5,292 bases of DNA from Aquabacterium sp. Lineage in GTDB: Bacteria > Pseudomonadota > Gammaproteobacteria > Burkholderiales > Burkholderiaceae_C. Shown here in pieces: positions 1 through 5,292 of the stretch. Each line of letters begins with the position of its first letter. The stretch's first letter is position 1. A program made the translations under genes and the position numbers. The DNA lies in NCBI GenBank assembly GCA_030654555.1, contig JAURXG010000537.1, forward strand, positions 1 through 5,292, written 5' to 3'. The notes under the pieces were generated by a model. It ran no database searches. It worked only from the letters and a program-made list of their open reading frames with translations, and was not told the DNA's origin.

Positions 1-1128
1 GCCGCCGCGCTGCTGTCGGACCAAGGCGCCGACGTGATCAAGGTGGAGTCGCTCGAGGGCGACACCACGCGCCACATCGGGCCGGCCAAGGGCGATCTGT
101 CATCGGCGTTCATCGCCGCCAACCGCGGCAAGCGCAACATCGCGCTGGACCTCAAGACGCCCGCCGCGATCGAGGTGCTGCACGCGCTGCTGGCGCGCAC
201 CGATGTGCTGATCGAGAACTTCCGCCCCGGCGTGATGCAACGCCTGGGTCTGCTCGACGCGGATCTGGCGCAGCGCCACCCGTCGCTGATCCGCCTGGCC
301 ATCACCGGCTTCGGTCCCGACGGCCCGCGCGCGCTGGACAAGGCCTACGACGCGGTGATCCAGGCCATCGGCGGCGTGGCCGCGTCGCAGCGTGATCCGG
401 CCACCGGCGCGCCGGTGATCCTGGCCTCGACCGTGTCCGACAAGGTCACGGCGCTGACCGCGGCGCAAGCCGTCACCGCCGCGCTGTTCGCCCGCGCGCG
501 CGACGGCCAGGGCCGGCGGGTGGAGGTGTCGATGCTCGACGCCACGCTCGCCTTCCAGTGGCCCGACGCGATGTACAACCATGTCTGGGTGGACGATGCA
601 CCTCCGCCCTTTCCCGAGTTCGGCGCCACCCAGCGCCCCTGGCGCACAGCCGATGGCCATGTGGCCACGATGGTGCCGCAGCCGGCCGAATTCGCCGGCA
701 TGTGCGCCGCGCTGGGCCGGCCCGACATCCCGCAGGACCCGCGCTTTGCCACGTTGCCGATGCGCTACCGCCACGGCAAGGAACTGCGCGCGCTGCTCGA
801 GCCGCTGATGGCGCAGTTCGACAACGCCACGCTGGAGGCCAACTTCCGCGCGCACGGGGCCGCGCTGGGCCGCGTCAACGAGCGGCACGAGGTCTTGAGC
901 GACCCGCAGGTGCGTCACAACCAGACCGTGGTCGAGGTACCCAACGGCGACGCCGGCCGGGTGCGGGTGGCGCGCAGCGCGGCGCGCTTCGATGGCCAGG
1001 CGCAGGCGCCCACGCAAGGCGGCGCCCGCCTGGGCCAGCACAGCGCCGAGATCCTGAAGGAGCTGGGGCTCGACGATCACCGCATTGCGGCGCTGCTGGC
1101 CAGTGGTGTGGTGCGGCAGCCGTCCTGA
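1..1128 (+). CDS. Family III CoA-transferase (CaiB/BaiF type), 5' partial
   Basis: The reading frame is open from base 1 to the TGA at 1126-1128, giving 375 codons. The true start lies before the window, and the GTG at 34 is internal to the conserved motif GADVIKVE, so it is not the start. Family III CoA-transferases move CoA between carboxylic acids through an aspartyl-CoA mixed anhydride in the cytoplasm, and racemases of the same fold act on 2-methylacyl-CoA. Visible signatures are LLSDQGADVIKVE at the N-terminus, NRGKRNIALDLK (the CoA-contacting stretch), ENFRPGVMQRLGL, and VEVSMLDA with the likely catalytic Asp at codon 538-540. Probably only about 15-25 N-terminal residues are missing. 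The family assignment is firm. The substrate cannot be told from sequence: formyl-CoA, succinyl-CoA or other transferase, or a racemase. The gene converges on the ggt operon and shows no neighbour hinting at its pathway. Confidence 0.93.
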   Translation, partial: AAALLSDQGADVIKVESLEGDTTRHIGPAKGDLSSAFIAANRGKRNIALDLKTPAAIEVLHALLARTDVLIENFRPGVMQRLGLLDADLAQRHPSLIRLAITGFGPDGPRALDKAYDAVIQAIGGVAASQRDPATGAPVILASTVSDKVTALTAAQAVTAALFARARDGQGRRVEVSMLDATLAFQWPDAMYNHVWVDDAPPPFPEFGATQRPWRTADGHVATMVPQPAEFAGMCAALGRPDIPQDPRFATLPMRYRHGKELRALLEPLMAQFDNATLEANFRAHGAALGRVNERHEVLSDPQVRHNQTVVEVPNGDAGRVRVARSAARFDGQAQAPTQGGARLGQHSAEILKELGLDDHRIAALLASGVVRQPS

Positions 1129-1170
1129 GCCGCCCCGCTGCCCCAACTACTGTCACAACCACTGCCCCAA
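1129..1170. other. Convergent intergenic gap, no clear terminator
   Basis: Only 42 bases separate the stop codons of the CoA-transferase and ggt. I see no GC-rich hairpin followed by a T run on either strand. A 6-bp match (GGCAGC at 1115-1120 with GCTGCC at 1137-1142) would enclose a 16-base loop and straddles the transferase stop, so it is a weak candidate at best. Much of the gap is taken by the spacer and one copy of a 14-bp direct repeat, annotated separately. Confidence 0.6.
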
Positions 1171-1175
1171 CTACT
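1138..1175. repeat. 14-bp direct repeat pair at the 3' end of ggt
   Basis: CTGCCCCAACTACT occurs at 1138-1151 and again, identically, at 1162-1175, so the period is 24 bases. On the minus strand each copy reads AGTAGTTGGGGCAG. The upstream copy (1162-1175) contains the actual TAG stop of ggt at 1173-1171. The second copy would supply another TAG 24 bases later, in the same frame. This looks like a small local tandem duplication around the stop codon. No function is evident. Confidence 0.75.
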
Positions 1176-3027
1176 CGCCCATCACCACGCCCTCGCGGCG
1201 CGGGTCGGCGCCGCCGAACCAGCCGGTGGGCGTGCGCTGCAAGGCCTGCAGGCCGCTGGTCAGGTCCATCTCGACCACCGCGTGGCCACGGGCCTTCAGT
1301 GCGGCCACCGTGGCGGCACCGAAGCGCCCGGCCTCCAGCAGCGTGGGGCCGTTGAAGTTGCCGAAGTTGGGCAGGTTGATGGCCTGCTGCGCATCCAGGC
1401 CCCAGTCGAAGGTGCCGATCAGCGCCTTGGCATTGAAGTGGATGATGGCCGCGCCCCCCGGTGACCCCAGGCTCATCAGCAGCCGGCCGCTGCGCCGTTC
1501 GAACACCAGCGTCGGGTTCATGCTCGAGCGCGGCCGCTTGCCGGGCTGCGCCCGGTTGGCGATGGGCCGCCCCCGGGCATCGGCCGGCAGCCGCGAAAAA
1601 TCGCTCAGCTGGTTGTTGAGCAGGAAGCCGCCGGCCAGCCCGGTGCCCCCGTCGCTCATCAGCCGCGCGCCGAACGCCGCCTCGATGGAGGTGGTCATCG
1701 CCAGCGCATGGCCCTCGCCGTCGACGATGCTGATGTGGCTGGTGCCGTGTTCGGGCTGCGCCGGCTGCGGCGCCAGCGCGCTGCGCTGGCCGCCGGGCTG
1801 GCCCGGTCGGGCCGTGCCCAGGCTGCGCTCGCCGATCAGCCGGGCCCGCTGGCGCAGGTAGGCATCGTCGAGCAGGCTGGTCCAGCCGCCGGCGGGCGCG
1901 TCGACGAAGTCGGGATCGGCGACGAACAGCGCCCGATCGGCGAACGCCAGACGCGACGCTTCGGCGTAGGCATGCAGCCAATCGGCCCCGGGCACGCCGC
2001 GATGCAGCGGCTGGTCCACTGGCGGCAGACGCTCCAGCAGCCCCAGGATCTGCATCACCGCCAGATGGCCCGACGACGGCGGCGGCATGCCGCACACGCG
2101 GTAGACCTGCTTCCAGTCGGTGCAGATCGGCGCGCGCAACCGCACGGCATAACCCGCCAGATCGGCCTCGCTCAGCCGGCCCGGGTTGCTGGCGTGGCCT
2201 TGCACGCGGCGCACGATGTCGGCGGCCACGGCGCCGGTGTGCAACGCGGCGCTGCCTTCGGCGGCGATGCGCCGCAGCACGGCCGCCAGCGCCGGGTTGC
2301 GCAGCACATGGCCCACCGGGTGCGGCTGGCCGTCGGCGCGGTAGAAGTAGGCGCGGGCCTGGGCATCGGCGGCCAGCATGGTCTCGCCCTGCAACTGCGC
2401 ATGCAGCCGCGGGCCCAGTGCAAAGCCCTGCTCGGCCAGCGCGATGGCCGGCTGGACCAGCTGCGCCCAGGGCAGGCGGCCATGCTGGCGGTGCACGGCC
2501 TCCAGCAGGCGCACCGCGCCGGGCACGCCCACCGCACGGCCGCCGACCACGGCCTGCTCGTGGTGCAGGGGCTGCCCGTCGGCGCCGATGAACAGGCGCT
2601 CGTCGATGGCCGCGGGCGCCGTCTCGCGGCCGTCCCAGGCCTGCACGGCGTGGCCGTCCCAGTGCAGCAGGAACGCGCCGCCGCCGATGCCGCTGGACTG
2701 CGGCTCGACCAGCGCCAGCACCATCTGCACCGCCACCGCCGCATCCACCGCGGTGCCACCCGCCTTCAGCACCCGGACGCCGGCGTCGGCCGCCAGCGGG
2801 TTGGCCGCCGCCACCGCGAAGCGCGCGACCGACCAACCGGGCTTGGCGCTCAGGCCCGAGGCGCCCTCGGGCAGGTCAGGGAGGCGCGGATCCGGTGGCG
2901 GCGCGACGCAGGCGACCAGCAACAGCGCCGCCGCCAACCCAGCAAACGCCGTGGAACCGGCTCTGCCGGGCCACTGGCGTTGCCCCCCTGGGGGGGAGGC
3001 GCCGCAGGCGCATCGGGGGGGGGTCAT
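1171..3027 (-). CDS. ggt: Gamma-glutamyltransferase, predicted lipoprotein
   Basis: This 618-residue protein matches the self-cleaving gamma-glutamyltranspeptidase/hydrolase family, which removes or transfers the gamma-glutamyl group of glutathione and related compounds outside the cytoplasm. A hydrophobic stretch, LAAALLLVAC, ends in a lipobox-like LVAC with Cys40, so export and lipid anchoring are predicted. GGGAFLLHWDG is followed by DGRETAP, whose Arg134 matches the substrate-carboxylate Arg of the E. coli enzyme. The expected nucleophile is Thr429 in GTSHISIVD. Cleavage before it would give a C-terminal subunit of 190 residues, the same length as in E. coli. NNQLSDFS (Gln473, Asp476), KRPRSSMNPT (Ser501, Ser502) and GSPGG (Gly524, Gly525) complete the active site. 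Oddities: Ser447 and Glu449 stand where E. coli has Thr409 and Asn411, and the lid-loop region is about four residues shorter and lacks Tyr. The ATG overlaps the metY stop (ATGA) with a weak AGG seven bases upstream. The only other in-frame start candidate before the hydrophobic core is TTG at 2937, which lacks a ribosome binding site. Confidence 0.93.
   Translation of the reverse strand: MTPPRCACGASPPGGQRQWPGRAGSTAFAGLAAALLLVACVAPPPDPRLPDLPEGASGLSAKPGWSVARFAVAAANPLAADAGVRVLKAGGTAVDAAVAVQMVLALVEPQSSGIGGGAFLLHWDGHAVQAWDGRETAPAAIDERLFIGADGQPLHHEQAVVGGRAVGVPGAVRLLEAVHRQHGRLPWAQLVQPAIALAEQGFALGPRLHAQLQGETMLAADAQARAYFYRADGQPHPVGHVLRNPALAAVLRRIAAEGSAALHTGAVAADIVRRVQGHASNPGRLSEADLAGYAVRLRAPICTDWKQVYRVCGMPPPSSGHLAVMQILGLLERLPPVDQPLHRGVPGADWLHAYAEASRLAFADRALFVADPDFVDAPAGGWTSLLDDAYLRQRARLIGERSLGTARPGQPGGQRSALAPQPAQPEHGTSHISIVDGEGHALAMTTSIEAAFGARLMSDGGTGLAGGFLLNNQLSDFSRLPADARGRPIANRAQPGKRPRSSMNPTLVFERRSGRLLMSLGSPGGAAIIHFNAKALIGTFDWGLDAQQAINLPNFGNFNGPTLLEAGRFGAATVAALKARGHAVVEMDLTSGLQALQRTPTGWFGGADPRREGVVMGE
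2904..3027 (-). other. Predicted lipoprotein signal sequence of Ggt
   Basis: Residues 1-40 of Ggt comprise an unusually long n-region of about 30 residues containing several Arg, a short hydrophobic core (residues 31-39) and the lipobox Leu-Val-Ala-Cys, followed by a proline-rich linker. Signal peptidase II would cut before Cys40 (codon at about 2910-2908). The n-region is encoded partly by the palindromic repeat at 2983-3023, which explains its odd Pro/Gly/Cys composition. Localisation to the inner or outer membrane is not resolved. A Sec signal with ordinary cleavage is a less likely alternative. Confidence 0.65.
2983..3023. repeat. GC-rich palindromic repeat element at the metY/ggt junction
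   Basis: Three parts follow one another: CCCCCC-T-GGGGGGG (2983-2996), a perfect GCGCC-GCA-GGCGC hairpin (2999-3011), and a run of nine G (3015-3023). The C run at 2983-2988 could also pair with the G run at 3015-3020 to enclose the central hairpin. I recall elements of this architecture (C-run, G-run, short GC hairpin, G-run) recurring near gene ends in Burkholderiales genomes, but no search was possible here. In this window it begins right at the metY stop and lies inside the predicted first 15 codons of ggt. It is not a classical intrinsic terminator, because no T tract follows on either strand. Confidence 0.65.
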
Positions 3028-4334
3028 CCCAGTGCCTGGTCGATGTCCCAGAGGATGTCGTCGATGTGCTCCAGCCCGACCGAGATGCGGATCATGTCGG
3101 GCAGCACGCCGGCCGCACGCTGCTGGTCTTCGTCCAGCTGCCGGTGCGTGGTCGAGGCCGGGTGGCTGATCAGCGTGCGCGTGTCGCCGATGTTGACCAG
3201 GTGGCTCATGAATCGCGCCGATTCGATGAAGCGCACGCCGGGCGCCAGCCCGCCCTTGACGCCGAAGGCCAGCAGGCCCGAGGCGCCGGGCCCACCGCCG
3301 AGGTGGCGCATCTGCCGCTGCACCAGCGCATGCTGCGGGTGGTCGGCCAGGCCGGGGTAGTTGACCCAGCTGACCTGCGGGTGGCCCTGCAGGAACCTGG
3401 CCACCGCCAGCGCGTTGCTGCAGTGCCGCTCCATGCGCAGCGGCAAGGTCTCGACGCCCTGCAGGATCAACCAGGCGCTCATCGGGCTGAGCGCGGCACC
3501 GTAGACGCGCAGCGTCTCCATGCGCGCGCGCATGCTGAAGCCGAAGTCACCGAAGGTCTCGTAGAACTTGACGCCGTGGTAGCCGTCCGACGGCTCGGTC
3601 ATGCCGGGGAACTTGCCGTTGTCCCAGGGAAATCGGCCGCCCTCGACCATCATGCCGCCCAGCGTGGTGCCGTGGCCGGCCAGGTACTTGGTGGCCGAGT
3701 GCACGACGATGTCGGCGCCGTGAGCCAGCGGATTGCACAGGTAGGGGCTGGGCACGGTGTTGTCGATCACCAGCGGCAGGCCGTGGGCGTGGGCCACCTC
3801 GGCCACCGCGGCGATGTCGAGCACCACCATGCTGGGGTTGCCCAGGCTCTCGGCGAACAGCGCACGGGTGTTGGGGCGGATCGCGGCGGCAAAGGCCTCG
3901 GGCCGGGTCGCGTCGACGAAGCTGGTGGTGATGCCGAACTTGGCCAGGCTGACCGACAGCATGGTCACCGAGCCGCCATACAGCGCGCCGGCCGCCACCA
4001 CATGGTCACCTGCCTGCAGCAGCGTCATCAGCGCCATCGCCTCGGCCGCCATGCCGGATGCGCTGGCCACCGCGGCACGGCCCCCTTCGAGCGCCGCGAC
4101 GCGTTCTTCCAGCGCCGCCACCGTGGGGTTGCTCAACCGCGAATAGACATTGCCGAAGGTCTGCAGGTTGAACAGCGCGGCCGCATGCTCGGCCGAATCG
4201 AAGACGTAGCTGGTGGTCTGGTAGATCGGCAGCGCACGCGCGCCGGTCTCGCGGTCGGGCACCTGGCCGGCGTGGATGGCCAGGGTCTCGGGCTGGAAGG
4301 GGTGGTCGCTCATGTCGATGGTCAGGTGTTTCAT
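3024..4334 (-). CDS. metY: O-acetylhomoserine sulfhydrylase, PLP-dependent
   Basis: This 436-residue cytoplasmic enzyme belongs to the Cys/Met-metabolism PLP family (aminotransferase fold type I). It is expected to join sulfide to O-acetyl-L-homoserine, giving homocysteine and acetate, the direct sulfhydrylation route to methionine. Motifs in order are PIYQTTSYVFDS (36-47), NVYSRLSNPT with Tyr64 and Arg66 (phosphate contacts from a neighbouring subunit), VIDNT with Asp191, SATKYLAGHG with the Schiff-base Lys216, the insertion around GRFPWDNGKFP to GYHGVKF (233-257) typical of MetY rather than MetB/MetC, and SHPASTTHRQ followed by IRISVGLEHIDDI at the C-terminus. Length fits the roughly 430-residue family norm. 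The chosen ATG at 4334 overlaps the preceding stop (TGATG). An internal ATG at 4313 (MSDHPF) is a reasonable alternative that would lose seven residues. Neither start has a strong ribosome binding site, consistent with translational coupling. O-succinylhomoserine as substrate (MetZ-like) is less likely. Confidence 0.93.
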   Translation of the reverse strand: MKHLTIDMSDHPFQPETLAIHAGQVPDRETGARALPIYQTTSYVFDSAEHAAALFNLQTFGNVYSRLSNPTVAALEERVAALEGGRAAVASASGMAAEAMALMTLLQAGDHVVAAGALYGGSVTMLSVSLAKFGITTSFVDATRPEAFAAAIRPNTRALFAESLGNPSMVVLDIAAVAEVAHAHGLPLVIDNTVPSPYLCNPLAHGADIVVHSATKYLAGHGTTLGGMMVEGGRFPWDNGKFPGMTEPSDGYHGVKFYETFGDFGFSMRARMETLRVYGAALSPMSAWLILQGVETLPLRMERHCSNALAVARFLQGHPQVSWVNYPGLADHPQHALVQRQMRHLGGGPGASGLLAFGVKGGLAPGVRFIESARFMSHLVNIGDTRTLISHPASTTHRQLDEDQQRAAGVLPDMIRISVGLEHIDDILWDIDQALG

Positions 4335-4804
4335 CAGGCCCGGCGCTGCGCAGAGATCACGCCGGTGTTGACACCCGCCCAGTGCAGGCCACCGAACAGG
4401 CGGGCATGCTCGATCTTCACGCAGCGGTTCATCACGCTGTCCAGCCCGGCCGCGCGGGCGGCGGCATCGGCCTCGAGGTTCATCACGCCCAGCTGCTGCC
4501 ACAGGCACTTGGCGCCGATGGCGATGGCGCTGGCCGCAATCGGCCCCACGTCCTCGGTCTTGCGGAACACGTCGACCATGTCGACCGGCTCGGCCAGGTC
4601 TTCGAGGCGCGCCACGCAGGGCATGCCCAGCACCGTGCCGCCGGCATAACGCGGATTGACCGGCAGGATGCGGTAGCCCTTGCCCTGCAGGTACTTGGCG
4701 GCGAAGTAGCTGGGCCGGTGCCACTCGGCCGACAAGCCCACCACCGCGGTGCGGCGGTGGTCTCGGAGGATGCGGCGCAGGCTGCCTTGGTCGTCGTCGT
4801 GCAT
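4334..4804 (-). CDS. yccU: CoA-binding-domain protein, YccU-like
   Basis: This 156-residue protein consists essentially of one Rossmann-type CoA-binding domain and resembles E. coli YccU along its whole length. Visible blocks are TAVVGLSAEWHRPSYFAAKYL (19-39, the glycine-containing nucleotide loop), GYRILPVNPR (43-52), VDMVDVFRKTEDV (74-86), IAIGAKCLWQQLGVMN (94-109) and VMNRCVKIEHARL (124-136). The domain is related to the CoA-binding part of succinyl-CoA ligase alpha subunits, but there is no catalytic or ATP-grasp domain, so a binding or regulatory role is more likely than an enzyme. The family's biochemical function is unknown to me. The ATG at 4804 is supported by AGGA seven bases upstream (minus strand, 4815-4812). 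It is the first gene of the run and its stop overlaps the metY start by one base. Confidence 0.88.
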   Translation of the reverse strand: MHDDDQGSLRRILRDHRRTAVVGLSAEWHRPSYFAAKYLQGKGYRILPVNPRYAGGTVLGMPCVARLEDLAEPVDMVDVFRKTEDVGPIAASAIAIGAKCLWQQLGVMNLEADAAARAAGLDSVMNRCVKIEHARLFGGLHWAGVNTGVISAQRRA

Positions 4805-4811
4805 CCCGGCA

Positions 4812-4815
4812 TCCT
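4812..4815 (-). promoter_or_regulatory. Ribosome binding site of the yccU-like gene
   Basis: On the minus strand AGGA lies seven bases before the ATG at 4804-4802, a good distance. It is the only clear Shine-Dalgarno match in the three-gene run, in line with the downstream genes being translated by coupling. No convincing -35/-10 pair for this operon could be picked out upstream, where its promoter must overlap the divergent riboswitch promoter region. Confidence 0.6.
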
Positions 4816-4843
4816 AGCCCGAGCGGCCGCGCCGCAGGCGGGC

Positions 4844-4852
4844 TGCTACACT
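4844..4852 (+). promoter_or_regulatory. Extended -10 promoter candidate for the riboswitch-gcvT transcript
   Basis: TGCTACACT has the TGn extension followed by TACACT, a four-of-six match to TATAAT. It sits six bases before the first aptamer helix (starting at 4858), which places a transcription start at about 4858-4860, right where a riboswitch transcript should begin. No good -35 box is seen 17 bases upstream, which is tolerable for an extended -10 promoter. Confidence 0.5.
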
Positions 4853-4857
4853 GAAAA

Positions 4858-5072
4858 CTGGCCAGGAGAGAGCTTCTAGCGAAGCCGCCGAAGGCGCAGG
4901 GGCAGCCCCCCGAACGCTCAGGCAAAAGGACCGGCCAGCGCCCTGGAAACAAGGCGTTCCTCGTCTGGAGAGAGGCGGGTCATTCCCCAGGGATGGCGCC
5001 CGTCCACCGAAGGGGCAAGCAGCCACGGCACCACCGGGGCTGTCAATCTCTCAGGTAAAGCGGACAGCGAGG
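4858..5072 (+). ncRNA. Tandem glycine riboswitch (two aptamers)
   Basis: Two glycine aptamers lie head to tail upstream of gcvT. Aptamer 1 (about 4858-4938) is closed by a perfect P1, CTGGCC (4858-4863) with GGCCAG (4933-4938). It carries GGAGAG (4865-4870), the conserved GCCGAAGGCGCA (4887-4898) and CTCAGGCAAAAGGACC (4917-4932). Aptamer 2 (about 4959-5072) is closed by CCTCG (4959-4963) with CGAGG (5068-5072). It carries GGAGAG (4967-4972), pairing as GAGAG with CTCTC (5048-5052), then CCGAAGGGGCAAGC (5007-5020) and CTCTCAGGTAAAGCGGACAG (5048-5067). These are the hallmark core strings of the family. Riboswitches of this class normally activate glycine cleavage genes when glycine is plentiful, which fits the downstream gene. 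Confidence 0.95.
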
Positions 5073-5116
5073 GCATCCCCCCACCCCGGGTGGGGATCGG
5101 CAGTGCCCTCGAAAGG
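5068..5116 (+). promoter_or_regulatory. Riboswitch expression platform (translational switch)
   Basis: CGAGGGC (5068-5074) is perfectly complementary to GCCCTCG (5105-5111), and its first five bases also form the 3' strand of P1 of aptamer 2. The two pairings exclude each other. Between the arms lies a compact hairpin with stem 5079-5085 / 5089-5095. The 3' arm ends at the first base of the ribosome binding site GAAAGG (5111-5116), and no T run follows. The design therefore suggests control of translation initiation rather than termination. With glycine, P1 would take up CGAGG and free the ribosome binding site; without glycine, the long stem would abut it. The pairings are seen directly, and the mechanism is inferred. 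Confidence 0.7.
5111..5116 (+). promoter_or_regulatory. Ribosome binding site of gcvT
   Basis: GAAAGG stands six bases before the ATG at 5123, a good Shine-Dalgarno spacing that fixes the gcvT start. Its first base takes part in the alternative stem of the riboswitch platform. Confidence 0.75.
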
Positions 5117-5122
5117 TTTGTC

Positions 5123-5292
5123 ATGTCCGCTGAATCGTCCCCGCTGCTGCACACGCCGCTGCACGCCCTGCACCTCGAACTGGGCGCCAAGATGGTGCCG
5201 TTCGCCGGTTATGCGATGCCGGTGCAATACCCCGCCGGCATCCTGGCCGAGCACCGCCATTGCCGCTACGAGGCGGCGCTGTTCGACGTCTC
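5123..5292 (+). CDS. gcvT: Aminomethyltransferase, glycine cleavage T protein, 3' partial
   Basis: Fifty-six codons plus two bases are present before the window ends. T protein takes the aminomethyl group from the lipoylated H protein and, with tetrahydrofolate, releases ammonia and 5,10-methylenetetrahydrofolate in the cytoplasmic glycine cleavage system. The N-terminus is diagnostic: TPLHALHLELGAKMVPFAGYAMPVQY (residues 11-36), then GILAEHRHCRYEAALFDV (39-56), which aligns with the family pattern of a conserved GA(R/K)MV-F-G block followed by EH and FDVS. The start is set by GAAAGG six bases upstream. The preceding glycine riboswitch independently supports the call. gcvH and gcvP are likely to follow beyond the window, though this cannot be seen. 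Confidence 0.96.
   Translation, partial: MSAESSPLLHTPLHALHLELGAKMVPFAGYAMPVQYPAGILAEHRHCRYEAALFDV

Noticed and set aside
1115..1142. Hairpin terminator after the CoA-transferase
   Set aside because: It has a six-base stem with a 16-base loop overlapping the stop codon and no T run.
875..2836. Minus-strand open frame of 653 codons in another frame of ggt, running into the CoA-transferase
   Set aside because: It is extremely Arg/Gly/Ala-rich, typical of a shifted frame in GC-rich DNA, and overlaps two well-supported genes.
2985..3013. Alternative ggt start at the minus-strand ATG at 3013
   Set aside because: It is out of frame with the signal sequence and catalytic domain of Ggt. It would matter only if the nine-base C tract length were wrong or variable.
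1708..3360. Long plus-strand open frame opposite ggt and metY (550 codons)
   Set aside because: Its composition is Arg/Gln/His/Ala-rich low-complexity with no family motif. It is the antisense shadow of high-GC ggt, whose active-site motifs are intact.
2895..4649. Long plus-strand open frame opposite metY (584 codons)
   Set aside because: It lies antisense to a clearly recognised MetY with all PLP motifs, shows no recognisable domain and spans several gene boundaries.
4335..4952. In-frame upstream extension of metY across the yccU-like gene and into the riboswitch
   Set aside because: The extension has no homology and covers yccU in another frame. MetY family proteins begin close to the ATG at 4334 or 4313.
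5068..5120. Intrinsic terminator in the gcvT leader
   Set aside because: The hairpin is strong, but the bases after it (AAAGGTTTG) contain only three T and hold the ribosome binding site, so translational control fits better.
4918..5260. Minus-strand open frames across the riboswitch and the gcvT start
   Set aside because: They overlap highly conserved riboswitch core elements and the gcvT coding start, and encode no recognisable protein.

Overview
The window is very GC-rich, with strong G/C preference at third codon positions. It reads as chromosomal DNA of a betaproteobacterium, most plausibly order Burkholderiales. The inference rests on three things: the base composition, a tandem glycine riboswitch in front of gcvT, and a GC-rich palindromic element (2983-3023) of a type I recall as dispersed in Burkholderiales genomes. 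Genus cannot be read from the sequence. No RNA genes other than the riboswitch, and no mobile elements or CRISPR arrays, were seen.

Layout: (1) 1-1128, plus strand, the 3' portion of a family III CoA-transferase (CaiB/BaiF type), cut by the window start. (2) 1129-1170, a short convergent gap with a 14-bp direct repeat. (3) 1171-4804, minus strand, a tightly packed three-gene run, in transcription order: a YccU-like CoA-binding-domain protein, a PLP-dependent O-acetylhomoserine sulfhydrylase (MetY), and a gamma-glutamyltransferase with a lipoprotein-type signal. The two junctions overlap by 1 and 4 bases (TGATG and ATGA), which suggests a translationally coupled operon. (4) 4805-5122, a divergent regulatory region with an extended -10 promoter candidate, a two-aptamer glycine riboswitch and an expression platform whose alternative stem ends against the ribosome binding site. 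(5) 5123-5292, plus strand, the first 56 codons of gcvT, cut by the window end.

How the parts work together: the minus-strand operon looks devoted to sulfur amino acids. The predicted envelope gamma-glutamyltransferase would open glutathione and other gamma-glutamyl compounds, which is a route to cysteine and reduced sulfur. MetY would put sulfide onto O-acetylhomoserine to make homocysteine. The role of the YccU-like protein is unknown. Divergently, glycine would switch on the glycine cleavage system through the riboswitch. Glycine is also a product of glutathione breakdown, so a metabolic link is possible, but this is inference.

Nothing here is clearly a new biological system. The points most worth a second look are the palindromic repeat that supplies the first codons of ggt (with a nine-C tract right after the ATG), the mutually exclusive pairing in the riboswitch, and the operon grouping itself.
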